Below are positions 25,705 to 35,600 of a stretch of 64,000 bases of DNA, in pieces. Origin of the DNA: Streptococcus sp. 29896 (GTDB lineage: Bacteria; Bacillota; Bacilli; Lactobacillales; Streptococcaceae); assembly GCF_032594915.1 (NCBI RefSeq), contig NZ_CP118733.1:1798001-1862000 (forward strand), in the 5' to 3' direction. The notes beneath the pieces were generated by a model that was not told the origin of the DNA, ran no database searches, and saw only the letters and a list, made by a program, of their open reading frames with translations. Position numbers and translations under genes: made by a program. Every line of letters begins with the position of its first letter. Position 1 is the stretch's first letter.

Positions 25705-25833
25705 TTTTCTCCCTTTCAACGTTCGTCTTTTACTAGTATAGCAGATTTGAAAGCGAATGGATAGAAAAGTCCGACTTTTATTCTCTCCCATTTCATGCTA
25801 TACTTAACTTAACTATACTCAAAGGAGAGAATC

Positions 25834-26448
25834 ATGTCTGTTATTGAACGATTGACAAAAGCTGCCCATTTGATTGACATGGATGACATCATCCGTGAAG
25901 GGCACCCAACCCTACGCCAAATCGCTGAAGAAGTTGTATTTCCCCTATCTGATCAGGAAATTATTTTAGGCGAAAAAATGATGCAATTCCTCAAACATTC
26001 ACAGGATCCAGTCATGGCTGAGAAAATGAAACTCCGTGGCGGAGTTGGTCTAGCAGCGCCTCAGATTGACGTTTCCAAACGCATCATTGCTGTCTTAGTC
26101 CCAAATCCAGAGGACGAAGAAGGCAATCCACCTGCCCAAGCCTACTCTCTACAAGAGGTTATGTACAACCCTAAAATCGTGGCACACTCTGTCCAAGAGG
26201 CGGCTATGGAAGGGGGCGAAGGCTGCCTATCTGTTGACCGCGAAGTCCAAGGCTACGTAGTCCGCCACGCGCGCGTGACTGTTGATTACATGGACAAAAA
26301 CGGAGAAACACACCGTATCAAACTCAAAGGATTTAATGCCATCGTGGTCCAACACGAAATCGACCACCTCAACGGTGTCATGTTCTACGACCGCATTGAC
26401 CCAGAACACCCATTTGCCGTTAAAGAAGGCATGCTAGTGATTGAATAA
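25834..26448 (+). CDS. def: Peptide deformylase
   Basis: 204 residues, the longer Gram-positive (type II) form. All three motifs are present: GVGLAAPQ (motif 1), EGCLS (motif 2) and HEIDH (motif 3), giving the metal ligands Cys, His, His and the catalytic Glu. It removes the formyl group from nascent proteins. AAAGGAGAG precedes the ATG, and a terminator follows. Confidence 0.96.
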   Translation: MSVIERLTKAAHLIDMDDIIREGHPTLRQIAEEVVFPLSDQEIILGEKMMQFLKHSQDPVMAEKMKLRGGVGLAAPQIDVSKRIIAVLVPNPEDEEGNPPAQAYSLQEVMYNPKIVAHSVQEAAMEGGEGCLSVDREVQGYVVRHARVTVDYMDKNGETHRIKLKGFNAIVVQHEIDHLNGVMFYDRIDPEHPFAVKEGMLVIE

Positions 26449-26455
26449 ACATAAG

Positions 26456-26482
26456 AAACTGACTGAAATCTTCGGTCAGTTT
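26456..26482 (+). terminator. Terminator of def
   Basis: 12-bp stem from AAACTGACTGAA and TTCGGTCAGTTT around ATC, with a T-rich tail. Confidence 0.8.
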
Positions 26483-26489
26483 TTCTTTT

Positions 26490-28832
26490 TTATAAACATA
26501 GCAGAGCTAACTGCCTAAAAATTTCCTGCCCATCCAAGACCAGGTCTTGAAAGAGGAGATAGTCCAGCAAAGCCAGCAAACCAGCTAGCAGGATGAAAAC
26601 CACTAAGCGATTTGAAAACCGAACCTGCAAAAGATGATTGAGACTGACTAGAACAATTTCCAAGACAAGCAAGCCAAGCACCATCCACAAGAGATAAGGG
26701 GCATTTGGAAGGAACCAAGCCCAGAGTTCCTGTCCCCTCAGGAGTTCAAGAAAAATCCCCCTCTCCGAATGCGAAAGCAAGATAAGGCCATCTTCCAGAT
26801 AACCGATTCCTCCGATCAGACTATTGACTAGGAAAAGACTAGCTAGAAAGAGCATTGTAAAACAAAGAGCCTGACCCAGTCCCAGCAACCACTTGGTGAC
26901 TAGAACCTTGCGCAAATCCACAGGCTGGGTCTGATAGAGACGCCAGTTTCTCCCTGCAACCTCCACTGCCTTACCCCGACTGCCCAGCCAAACCGCCAGC
27001 AAGAGCACCAACAAATAGGCCGGACCATCAAAGAGAGAGCGCAGACTGCCAATACCTGACAGATCTCTGGAGCGGTCCCAAGAAGGATCGTCTACTGGAA
27101 CCAAGGCATCATTGGTATCAAAACGATTTTCCAAGCTGGTCAAAACGACATCCTTGCCTCGCTTAGTTGCAGGCACCCCAGCCTCCATCAGCTGCTGCCA
27201 GTAATACTGACTGACCTGATTGCGGGTCTGGTAACGGCGAAGATTATCCACCGTCTGGCTGGCCCCAATATCACCATCGGCAAAAGCCTTTTCCTCTCTA
27301 GCCCATAGATAGACCTGCTCTGCCTTCAGCATAGCAAGGTGACTAGCCGGCAGAGCCTGAGGGTTTTCCTGATATACCTGCCATTGCTTGACATAGAGGT
27401 CCTTATAGACACGATATTCTTGCAAGAGACCAAGCCTCAGCTCCAACTCCTCTTGATAGCTCGTATCCTCTTTGACCAACTGCCTCAGACGGTTGATTTC
27501 CGACTGCAAACTCTCCACATAGGCCCCATCTTGCTCATAGGACTGGGCAACCAACTCCATCGAACCCCTCTCCTCCTGGGCAACCTCTTGCTTTTCTAGT
27601 CCCGTCAGTAGGGAAAATAGCAGAGCTAAAAGCAAGTTGCCCAAGACGAGCCCTTTCCAAGAATTGAGCCGACTAAGGATGAGAACATCAAAAGACCAAG
27701 CCTTGTCCAAACGCCCTGTGTCTAACTCCTTCTGATGCCCCACGGTCAGGACCACCCTTTTCCTCTCTGTCAGCAGATAATAAGCCACAAAAAGCCCAAT
27801 GGTCAGCAGGAGAAAGACATCCACCTGTATAAAGACCTGTGAAAATACAGCTGTGTCTAAAAAACTCGGAAAGGCAAGCAAGGGCAGAATTTGACCTGAC
27901 CAACCAGCTACTGCACCTGCCTGATAGGAAAGCCCCAGAGCTAACAGTAAGCCAGTCACCACAAAAGTCAGCCGACTGGCTAACAAGTAGTCCAAAAATC
28001 CAAAAAGTAGGCGAACAGCTAGAAGCAAGACCAGCCAAAAACCAAGCAAGATAAGCCCGTAAAGCCAAGAGCCTATCAACTGACTCTGACCCAACATCTC
28101 AAGAGGAGCTTGAAAACTAGATACAGCCAACTGACCTGTCAGCCCATCATAGACCAGTATAAAGAGCAAACCTATCCCCACAGCCAGTAAAAGCGAAAGC
28201 AAGGAAGCAGCCAAACGCCTGACCCCCTGCAAACTCAGACTATCCCATTGCCGCAACTGCCAAACTTGATGCGCAAGTGTCTTTTCTGCCAGCTGATTGG
28301 CAAGTAGAAAACCCAGCACTAAAAATACAGGAAGAAAACCAAACAAACTTTCCAAGTAGGCTTGAACAATACGGCCTGTTGACCAAGCTTGATTTTCAGG
28401 ACCATCAGGCAATTGGTAGGCAAGTAACCAGTCATTCCATCTGACCAAACGCTCGACTTCACTAAGCGTCAAGGATTGCCGCGTTTGAAAAAGCTGCCGA
28501 TTGCGGCTGATAAAATAGTCCAAATCCTGATACATGAGTTTGCGGTAGTTGGGGATAGCTTCAAACTTCCCCTCATCCAAGGCCTGACTGATACTTTCAA
28601 TATCGGATTTCAAGCCCACCATCCGCGGCGCCTCTTCTGACCCCTCCTCAATTTTTATATCTGCCAAGACACTGGCCAATTCACTCAGTTCTTCTTTATA
28701 GGTTTCCACATAGGCCGCTTGATGGGCTTGCCTTTGTGAGATGGGAAGGTAGGCCAGACCTAAAAAAACCAGCACGAGCAGGCAATAGAGAGGCGACCAT
28801 AGAATTTTCTTGATTTCAAAGTGCAGCCTCAT
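26490..28832 (-). CDS. ABC transporter permease, large ABC-2-like protein
   Basis: 780 residues arranged as two similar halves. Each half has an N-terminal membrane anchor, a long extracytoplasmic helical segment rich in Gln/Glu/Leu (about 20-140 and about 410-590) and then a block of about five membrane segments. This layout resembles streptococcal ABC-2 permeases for peptides or antimicrobials, but the substrate is unknown. GAGGAG precedes the ATG, which overlaps the end of the ATPase gene by four bases. Confidence 0.78.
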   Translation of the reverse strand: MRLHFEIKKILWSPLYCLLVLVFLGLAYLPISQRQAHQAAYVETYKEELSELASVLADIKIEEGSEEAPRMVGLKSDIESISQALDEGKFEAIPNYRKLMYQDLDYFISRNRQLFQTRQSLTLSEVERLVRWNDWLLAYQLPDGPENQAWSTGRIVQAYLESLFGFLPVFLVLGFLLANQLAEKTLAHQVWQLRQWDSLSLQGVRRLAASLLSLLLAVGIGLLFILVYDGLTGQLAVSSFQAPLEMLGQSQLIGSWLYGLILLGFWLVLLLAVRLLFGFLDYLLASRLTFVVTGLLLALGLSYQAGAVAGWSGQILPLLAFPSFLDTAVFSQVFIQVDVFLLLTIGLFVAYYLLTERKRVVLTVGHQKELDTGRLDKAWSFDVLILSRLNSWKGLVLGNLLLALLFSLLTGLEKQEVAQEERGSMELVAQSYEQDGAYVESLQSEINRLRQLVKEDTSYQEELELRLGLLQEYRVYKDLYVKQWQVYQENPQALPASHLAMLKAEQVYLWAREEKAFADGDIGASQTVDNLRRYQTRNQVSQYYWQQLMEAGVPATKRGKDVVLTSLENRFDTNDALVPVDDPSWDRSRDLSGIGSLRSLFDGPAYLLVLLLAVWLGSRGKAVEVAGRNWRLYQTQPVDLRKVLVTKWLLGLGQALCFTMLFLASLFLVNSLIGGIGYLEDGLILLSHSERGIFLELLRGQELWAWFLPNAPYLLWMVLGLLVLEIVLVSLNHLLQVRFSNRLVVFILLAGLLALLDYLLFQDLVLDGQEIFRQLALLCL

Positions 28833-29713
28833 GTCTCCTCACCACCTTCCTCCACATAGAGATCTCGATAGAGGGATTCCATATAGTCGCTGGCTTTTGT
28901 AAGGCCAGCCACTTGCTGGATGGGAATACAATCCAAACAGTCTAGTAAATCTCGCTCGGGCAAGAAGATTTCCACCAGACCCTGCTCTGCCTTTTTCCAC
29001 AAGAGTTGAGGATAATCCCGTAAAAATTCCTGAACCTGTTTGGAGTTTTCCACAACAAGATGGTAATCATAATCCGCCGTCAACTCCACTTCTGTGGCAA
29101 TCAACTTGCTGGCCTTGAGAAAATAAACCTGATTGGTCAGCTTCTCAATCTCCGACAAATGGTGGGAAGAAAGCAAAATAGCAACCCCTTCTGCCTGTAG
29201 ATTCAGAAGAAATTCCCGCTGTTGAATGATATTGGTCGGGTCCAAGCCGATATGGGGTTCATCCAGCAACAAGAGCTTGGGCTTGGGAAGGACAGCCATG
29301 GCAAAGAGCAGCTTCTGCTTCATACCCATGGAATAACCAGCCACCCGCTTTTTGACATAGTAGCCCATCCCCAATTCTTCCACCAACGCAGCCACTTCCT
29401 TTTTCCCCAACTTGTGGGTCGCAGCCACATAGGTCAGATGGTCATAACCCGTCAACTGTGGATAAAGAGCTTGAGCATCCAACATGACAGACATGTCCTG
29501 AAAAATCGCTCGGTCACTATTGGGCCGACCATTGATGGTTACCGACCCACGGTCAGCGGTATCTGTATTGCTGATGATATTTAGGAGGGTGGATTTTCCC
29601 ACACCATTGGGACCTACTAGGGCAACCAAGTTCCCCGCTTGCAACTCAAAGGACACATAGGACAAGACCTGGTGGGTACCGTATCGCTTACAGACATCGA
29701 CTACTTTTAGCAT
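28829..29713 (-). CDS. ABC transporter ATP-binding protein
   Basis: 294 residues. It has Walker A GPNGVGKSTLLNII, a signature region VAGYSMGMKQKLLFAMAVL (GYSMGMKQ in place of LSGGQ), Walker B KLLLLDEPHIGLDP and switch His SSHHLSEIE. The C-terminal ~90 residues are an extension often seen in ABC-2-type exporters. It is translationally coupled to the 780-residue permease. Confidence 0.9.
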   Translation of the reverse strand: MLKVVDVCKRYGTHQVLSYVSFELQAGNLVALVGPNGVGKSTLLNIISNTDTADRGSVTINGRPNSDRAIFQDMSVMLDAQALYPQLTGYDHLTYVAATHKLGKKEVAALVEELGMGYYVKKRVAGYSMGMKQKLLFAMAVLPKPKLLLLDEPHIGLDPTNIIQQREFLLNLQAEGVAILLSSHHLSEIEKLTNQVYFLKASKLIATEVELTADYDYHLVVENSKQVQEFLRDYPQLLWKKAEQGLVEIFLPERDLLDCLDCIPIQQVAGLTKASDYMESLYRDLYVEEGGEET

Positions 29714-29826
29714 AGAAACTCCTTTCTTTGGGCAAATAGCAGAGCAGAGAAGATTACATCAACTAAGTATATTATGGCATTTTTTAATATGTATATCAAG
29801 AACTTATACAAAAATAAAACAGCAAA

Positions 29827-29847
29827 AAACGATCCAAAGGATCGTTT
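29827..29847 (-). terminator. Terminator after the small membrane protein
   Basis: AAACGATCC/GGATCGTTT with an AAA loop, followed by TTTTTTGCTG on the minus strand. The surrounding 29714-29890 holds nothing else I can support. Confidence 0.75.
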
Positions 29848-29890
29848 CCACATCATTCTTTTTAAAAGCCAAGCACAAATGCACAGCAAG

Positions 29891-30043
29891 CTAGCTACTA
29901 CGAAAGAATGTATAGACAAAAAATACCAAACTTAGGCCCCAAAGACAGTAACTTAGCCATTTAAAGGCCCCTCTTTTCTCCAATCTATACCGCCACATAC
30001 AAAGCCATCCCAAGAAAAAGCTCCCCAAACTAACAATTGCCAT
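29891..30043 (-). CDS. Small membrane protein (50 residues)
   Basis: MAIVSLGSFFLGWLCMWRYR is followed by a basic stretch and a second hydrophobic segment, so a two-segment membrane protein is expected. GGAGCAGGAT precedes the ATG at 30043, and an extended -10 (TGGTATAAT) lies about 35 bases upstream. It is flanked by terminators on both sides, so it is its own unit. No family recognised. Confidence 0.55.
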   Translation of the reverse strand: MAIVSLGSFFLGWLCMWRYRLEKRGAFKWLSYCLWGLSLVFFVYTFFRSS

Positions 30044-30107
30044 ATCCTGCTCCGTATTTCTGTATATTGTTATATTGATTATACCATATTTTCCCCTAGA
30101 GAAAAGA

Positions 30108-30135
30108 AAAACTTGTCCACATGGGGACAAGTTTT
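30108..30135 (-). terminator. Terminator of the GlsB-like gene
   Basis: AAAACTTGTCC/GGACAAGTTTT, 11-bp stem. The T tail continues on the minus strand. The arm overlaps the stop codon. Confidence 0.75.
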
Positions 30136-30364
30136 AGGAATTTCTTCGACCAAAGAGAGCCACCAACAATACCGCTCCAAAGACTGACGGTACCAGGGCC
30201 ATGCCAGCAAATTGTGGTCCCCAATCACCAAAGAGCAACTGTCCAATCCACGAACCAGCAAGTCCAAGGATAATATTCCCCAGACAACCACGACGGTCAT
30301 CTGACGAAGTAAGAGCACCTGCAATTAAGCCAATAATGGCTCCTGCGATAATACTTGATAACAT
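30134..30364 (-). CDS. GlsB/YeaQ/YmgE-family stress-response membrane protein
   Basis: 76 residues with three hydrophobic segments and the family's glycine-rich pattern (IIAGAIIGLIAGALT, RRGCLGNIILGLAGSWIGQLLFG). Members are often called transglycosylase-associated proteins and are linked to envelope stress; the molecular role is not established. AAAGGAAAAACT precedes the ATG. Confidence 0.88.
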   Translation of the reverse strand: MLSSIIAGAIIGLIAGALTSSDDRRGCLGNIILGLAGSWIGQLLFGDWGPQFAGMALVPSVFGAVLLVALFGRRNS

Positions 30365-30387
30365 AGTTTTTCCTTTCTATTGACAAA

Positions 30388-30407
30388 AAGACTGGTTGCC
30401 CAGTCTT
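30388..30407 (-). terminator. Terminator of pepS
   Basis: AAGACTGG/CCAGTCTT with a short loop, followed by TTTTTGTCA on the minus strand. Confidence 0.75.
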
Positions 30408-30418
30408 ATATAATATCA

Positions 30419-31660
30419 TTAGATAGCCCACTCGCCGTCGCGGAAGATTGGTACACGAGTACCGTCTTCACGGATACCGTCAATGTTCATCTTGTTAGAA
30501 CCAATCATGAAGTCCACATGGACATCTGAGCGGTTGAGACCAGCTTCTTTCAGCTCTTCCTGGCTCATTTCTGTACCACCTTCGATAGAGAAGGCATAGG
30601 CTTGACCAATCGCCAAGTGGTTTGAGGCATTTTCATCAAAGAGAGTGTTGAAGAAAGTCACACCTGATTGAGAGATTGGGCTCTTGTCTGGCACAAGGGC
30701 AACTTCACCGAGACCGCGTGCACCGGCATTGTCAAAGACCAATTTCTTCATGACTTCGTCGCCTTTTTCAGCCGTTACATCCACGATTTCACCATCTTTG
30801 AAGGTTACTTTGATGCCTTCGATGATGTTACCATTATAGCTGAGTGGTTTTGTAGACGTTACATAGCCATCTGCCACACGGTAATCAGGTGCTGTGAAGA
30901 CCTCTTCTGTTGGCATGTTGGCAATAAAGTGTTCACCTTGGGCATTGACCGAACCAGCCGCTTCCCACAAGTGATTCTTCGGCATACCAAGAACGAGGTC
31001 AGTTCCTGGTGCTGTGTAGTGCAATTTGACAAACTGCTCGTCGTTAAGGACCTTAGCCTTAGCCACCAAGCGTGCCTCGTGCTCTTCCCAAGCCTTGATT
31101 GGATCTTCCTCGTAGATACGGCAAGTCTTGAAGATTTGATCCCAAAGGAGGTCCACTGCCTCTTCGTCAGACGCTGCATTTGGAAAGACTTTTTTAGCCC
31201 ATTCCAAACCAGAGGCTGCACCAAGTGTCCAACTAACCTTGTTAGCTTGCGTTGCTTGACGCATTGGCTGCAAAGCTTGACTGAGTGCACGAGCGTTACG
31301 AGACAATTTCTCTGGATCCACACCGTCGTAAGCTCCTGGATCTTCAGACAAGACCACCAAACGGCTTGCCTTGCGCTCCAAGAGGTAGTTCATTTCTGTA
31401 ATGCGTTGTGGATGAACTTGTTCCAAGAGTTCCACATCTACATTGACCAGACGTTCACGCGCAATCACATCGTCCAACCAGTTGACCAAGACTTCAGCCG
31501 CACCGTGCGCATAAGCTTCCTTCACAATCAAACGAGCCAATTCAGCCTGTTCCACACCGATAGTCAATTGAACCGTGTGACCAGGCTGCACATTGATACC
31601 TGTTGAAACCAAAAGTTTAGCATATTTAGCGAGATTTTCTTTAAAATTTGGTAATACCAT
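30419..31660 (-). CDS. pepS: Aminopeptidase PepS (M29 family)
   Basis: 413 residues. M29 features include the N-terminal YAKLLVSTGINVQPGHTVQL, the metal-ligand region GARGLGEVALVP, NTLFDENASNHLAIGQAY and the C-terminal HVDFMIGSNKMNIDGI. It is a cytosolic metallo-aminopeptidase in peptide utilisation. AAGGAG precedes the ATG. Confidence 0.93.
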   Translation of the reverse strand: MVLPNFKENLAKYAKLLVSTGINVQPGHTVQLTIGVEQAELARLIVKEAYAHGAAEVLVNWLDDVIARERLVNVDVELLEQVHPQRITEMNYLLERKASRLVVLSEDPGAYDGVDPEKLSRNARALSQALQPMRQATQANKVSWTLGAASGLEWAKKVFPNAASDEEAVDLLWDQIFKTCRIYEEDPIKAWEEHEARLVAKAKVLNDEQFVKLHYTAPGTDLVLGMPKNHLWEAAGSVNAQGEHFIANMPTEEVFTAPDYRVADGYVTSTKPLSYNGNIIEGIKVTFKDGEIVDVTAEKGDEVMKKLVFDNAGARGLGEVALVPDKSPISQSGVTFFNTLFDENASNHLAIGQAYAFSIEGGTEMSQEELKEAGLNRSDVHVDFMIGSNKMNIDGIREDGTRVPIFRDGEWAI

Positions 31661-31726
31661 TTTTTTCTCCTTTGTACTTTGAAATACCCTATTATTGTAT
31701 CATATTTTGAAGCTGGGCTGACAAAA

Positions 31727-31752
31727 AAACTTCCTGCACAAACAGGAAGTTT
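31727..31752 (-). terminator. Terminator of the nitroreductase gene
   Basis: AAACTTCCTG/CAGGAAGTTT with a CACAAA loop, followed by a T run. The 100 bases between this and the stop codon hold nothing recognisable. Confidence 0.75.
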
Positions 31753-31854
31753 AATCGATATTCTTTGATGGATTAGTTTCCATCCGTTGCCACATCGGAG
31801 CTTTACACTCACCACATCAAGTCAACAACGGCTGATACCGATTTTCGCAGAGTA

Positions 31855-32457
31855 TTAGTTACCAAAAACTTTTACACGGTCACTATCCGCCATGTATTCT
31901 TTATCTGCTGCTGGAGCTGCAATGCTACCGAATGGCGCTTGGGCACGGAGTTTCCAGTTAGCTGGGATACCGTATTTTTCAGCAACTTGTGCATCAACCA
32001 GTGGGTTGTAGTGTTGTACGTTCATGCCGATATTTTTCTCAGCAAAAGCCAACCACACCGCGTACAAGTTGATACCGTGAGCTTGCTCAGACCAGATTGG
32101 GAAGTTTTCAGCGTAAAGTGGGAAGCTTTCTTGCAAACCTTTCACCACATCTTGGTCTTCGAAGAACAAGATAGTACCAGCACCAGCCGCAAAGCCTGCC
32201 AAACGACCTTTTGTGCCTTCAAAAGCGTCTGCTGGCGTTACTTTTTCTAATTCGCTGTAGGCAATTTCATTCCAAAAAGCGTCTGATTCAGCACCGAAAA
32301 GCACAACGGCACGGCTTGATTGTGAGTTGAAAGCTGATGGAGATTCTTTCATAGCTTTTTCTACAAGCGCTACTACTTCTTCGTTTGATACTGGCAATTC
32401 TTTACCAAGTGCATAGATAGAACGACGAGTTTCTTGAAGTTTTGCAAAGTCTGACAT
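31855..32457 (-). CDS. Nitroreductase family protein
   Basis: 200 residues, FMN-dependent nitroreductase fold. Features are the N-terminal RRSIYALGKELPVSNEEV, SAFNSQSSRAVVLFG and GINLYAVWLAFAEKNIGMNVQHYNP. It is closest to the HBN1/YdjA-like oxidoreductases. It stands alone behind a strong promoter overlaid by a large inverted repeat, which suggests repression by a thiol- or quinone-sensing regulator encoded elsewhere. Confidence 0.88.
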   Translation of the reverse strand: MSDFAKLQETRRSIYALGKELPVSNEEVVALVEKAMKESPSAFNSQSSRAVVLFGAESDAFWNEIAYSELEKVTPADAFEGTKGRLAGFAAGAGTILFFEDQDVVKGLQESFPLYAENFPIWSEQAHGINLYAVWLAFAEKNIGMNVQHYNPLVDAQVAEKYGIPANWKLRAQAPFGSIAAPAADKEYMADSDRVKVFGN

Positions 32458-32483
32458 AAAATTTCCTCTTTTCTTAATTATTA

Positions 32484-32511
32484 CTACATAGTAGTATTTA
32501 TCACTATGTAG
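32484..32511 (-). promoter_or_regulatory. Operator palindrome upstream of the nitroreductase
   Basis: CTACATAGT (32484-32492) and ACTATGTAG (32503-32511) form a perfect 9-bp inverted repeat with a ten-base spacer, immediately downstream of the -10 box and over the expected transcription start. Confidence 0.65.
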
Positions 32512-32513
32512 AG

Positions 32514-32542
32514 ATTATATACCTGTACAGGAAAATAGTCAA
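32514..32542 (-). promoter_or_regulatory. Nitroreductase promoter
   Basis: TTGACT (32542-32537), 17-base spacer, TATAAT (32519-32514). Confidence 0.8.
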
Positions 32543-32568
32543 GAGTCTTGACTTATTTTTTATAAAAA

Positions 32569-32595
32569 ATCACTGCTTCCAAAAGAAACAGTGAT
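32569..32595 (-). terminator. Terminator of polC
   Basis: ATCACTG/CAGTGAT with an extended internal stem, followed by TTTTTTA on the minus strand. Confidence 0.75.
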
Positions 32596-32600
32596 CAGAT

Positions 32601-35600
32601 CTAAAATAATTCATCAAAGAGACTCAGCTGGTTATCCTCTGGCATTTTACCAAGGATGCCCATTTCATCCATTTTTTCAACAAGAGTGCTAGATAGGCCT
32701 CCCCGTTTACGAAGTTCTGTCTTGGAGAGGAATTCTCCCTCAGCACGCGCCGCCACAACCTGCTTGGCTACGTTTTCTCCTAGACCATCCATAGCGACGA
32801 ATGGTGGGATAAGTGTATCTTCTTCAATCAAGAAGTCAGTCGCATGGGACTTGTAAAGGTCCAATTTACCGAACTTGAAGCCACGTTCCAGCATCTCGTT
32901 GACCAATTCAAGCGTGGTGTAGAGGTCCTGTTCGACGTTTGAGGCTTCATTGTTCTTCTTCTTGAGAGCAATTTCTTCCATCTTAGCCTTGACTTTATCT
33001 AGACCGCCTGACATGGTCGCCAAATCAAAGGCCTTGGCACGGATAGAGAAATAGGCGCAATAGTAGTAGATTGGATAGTGAACCTTGAAATAGGCAACCC
33101 GCAAGGCCATCATAACGTAGGCAGCTGCGTGGGCTTTAGGGAACATGTACTTGATTTTTCCACAGGATTCGATGTACCAGTCTGGTACCTTATTATCCTT
33201 CATGTGTTGGATATAGCTATTTCGCTCTTCCTCGGAAATCTTGAGCCACATACCCTTCCGTACCCGCTCCATGATATTAAAGGCCATCTTAGGCGGTAAA
33301 CCTGCGTGCATGAGATAAACCATGATGTCATCCCGACAACCAATAACTGTGGATAGGTCGGCAATTCCTGCCTTAATCAAGTCCTGTGCATTGCCCAACC
33401 ATACATCTGTACCGTGGGATAGACCAGACAGCTGCAAGAGTTCTGCAAAGGTGGTCGGTTTGGTTTCCTCCACCATCCCCCGTACAAAGTTGGTTCCGAA
33501 TTCAGGAATACCTAACATACCTGTCGGCGTCCCAATCTGCTCTGGGGTTACTCCCAGAATTTCCGTACCAGAAAAGAGGGCCATCACTCCCTTGTCATCA
33601 GCAGGAATGGTCTGCGGATCAATGCCTGACAAATCCTGCAACTTGCGAACCATGGTCGGATCATCGTGACCCAGGACATCGAGTTTCAGGACGTTCTCAT
33701 CAATATCGTGGAAGTTAAAGTGGGTGGTCTGCCAGTTGGCTGTCACATCATCAGCAGGATACTGAACAGGCGTAAAGTCATAGACATCCATGTAGTCAGG
33801 GAATACGATAATTCCCCCTGGGTGCTGACCAGTCGTCCGTTTGACACCAGCCGCGCCAGCAGCTAAGCGTTCTACTTCCACATCACGGTAGAATTTGCCA
33901 TAATCCCGCTCATAGCCTCGGACAAAACCGTAGGCAGTCTTCGCAGCCACCGTACCAACCGTTCCTGCACGGAAGGCATTTTCTTCACCAAAAATATCCC
34001 GAACATCCAAATGGGCAGACGGTTGGTCATCCCCTGAGAAGTTCAAGTCAATATCGGGAACCTTGTCTCCATCGAAACCAAGGAAGGTCTCGAAAGGAAT
34101 GTCCTGGCCATCTTTTTTATATTTGGTCCCACACTTTTCACAATCCTTGTCTGGCAGGTCAAAGCCTGAACCATAGGAGCCGTCTGTGATAAATTCACTG
34201 TGTTGACAATTTGGACAGACATAGTGAGGAGGCATAGGGTTTACTTCGGTAATCCCAATCATAGTCGCAACGAAACTGGAGCCGACAGACCCCCGTGAAC
34301 CAACTAGGTAGCCCCGCTCGTTGGAACGGTGCACCAACATCTGCGAAGCCAGATAAATCACGGCAAAGCCATTACCCAAAATAGACGTCAATTCCTTCTC
34401 AATCCGCAGATCGATAATATCCGGTAGAGGATTGCCATAAATCTCAAAGGCTTTTTGATAGGTCAATTCTGCAACCGTTTCCTCAGCCTTTTCGATATAA
34501 GGCGTGTAGAGGTCGGTCTTAACCACCTGAACATCTTCAAATCGCTCTACCATAGCATTTGGATTGGTAATAACTATCTCACGGGCCAGACTTTCTCCCA
34601 AAAAGGCAAACTCATCTAGCATCTCACTGGTCGTTCTAAAGTGGGCTTTTGGCAAGGGAGCTGGCTGGGCATTTTCGCCACTTCCAATGGTCCAGTTGAT
34701 GGTCGCTCCCTGTCCCAAGGCCCGCACAATAATTTCACGGTAAATTTCTTCTTCTGGGTCAATGTAGTGGACATTTCCTGTCGCTAGAACAGGCAGACCT
34801 GCTTTGCGACCTACTTCAATCAATTGCTTAATGGTTTCTTCAATTTCTGCCATGTTTTTGAACTGCTCACGCGCAATCATTGGTGCATAAAGAGCAGGTG
34901 GCATGACCTCGATAAAGTCATAATAGGCAGCGACCTTTACTGCATCATCCATCCCTTTTGACAAGAGGGTATCAAAGACTTCCCCCTCCTGACAGGCCGT
35001 TCCTAGCAAAAGACCTTCTCGGTGTTCATTTAAGAGTGTTCTCGGAATACGTGGCACCCCTTCAAAATACTTGGTATTGGAAAGAGAAACCAGTTTAAAG
35101 ATATTTTTCAAGCCGACCTGGTTGGTGACATAAAGTGTTGCATGCTTTACCCTAGCTTTTTTATAGGAATCTTCCGCAATCAGGCGGCTGTTCAATTCCT
35201 GGAGCTGGGTCAAACCGTGTTTTTCCTTGGCTTCTTCTAGAAAGATGAAGAGCAGGCGTCCTGTCGCCTCCGCATCATAGTTGGCCATGTGGTGGTGCTC
35301 AAGAGCAACCCCAAAGCGCTTGGTCAACGGCCCCAAACCATGTCGCTTGTATTCAGGATAGAGGTTTCGGGCAAATTCCAAGGTATCGATAACTGGCTGG
35401 CTAATGGTCGCAAGACCTGCTCGCTCGTAGTTGACATCCATGAAACCAACGTCAAAGCTGGCATTGTGGGCAACCAAAATCGCATCTTGGCAAAAATCCT
35501 GAAATTCACGCAGAACTTGTTCCAAAGGCTTGGAACCACGCACATGTTCATCTGTAATCCCTGTCAAATCCGTCGTAAATTGGCTTAACGGATGACCTGG

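Noticed and set aside
29707..29919. 70-codon hydrophobic frame just upstream of the ABC ATPase
   Set aside because: It spans the terminator at 29827-29847 and runs into the ATPase start, has no ribosome binding site, and its hydrophobicity reflects AT-rich intergenic sequence.
30668..31606. 312-codon plus-strand frame opposite pepS
   Set aside because: It lies wholly antisense to the well-supported PepS, has no ribosome binding site, and its Cys/His/Phe-rich composition is typical of a shadow frame.
31753..31854. Small gene between the pepS start and the nitroreductase stop
   Set aside because: No open frame with a start signal; it is probably the 3' untranslated region leading to the terminator at 31727-31752.
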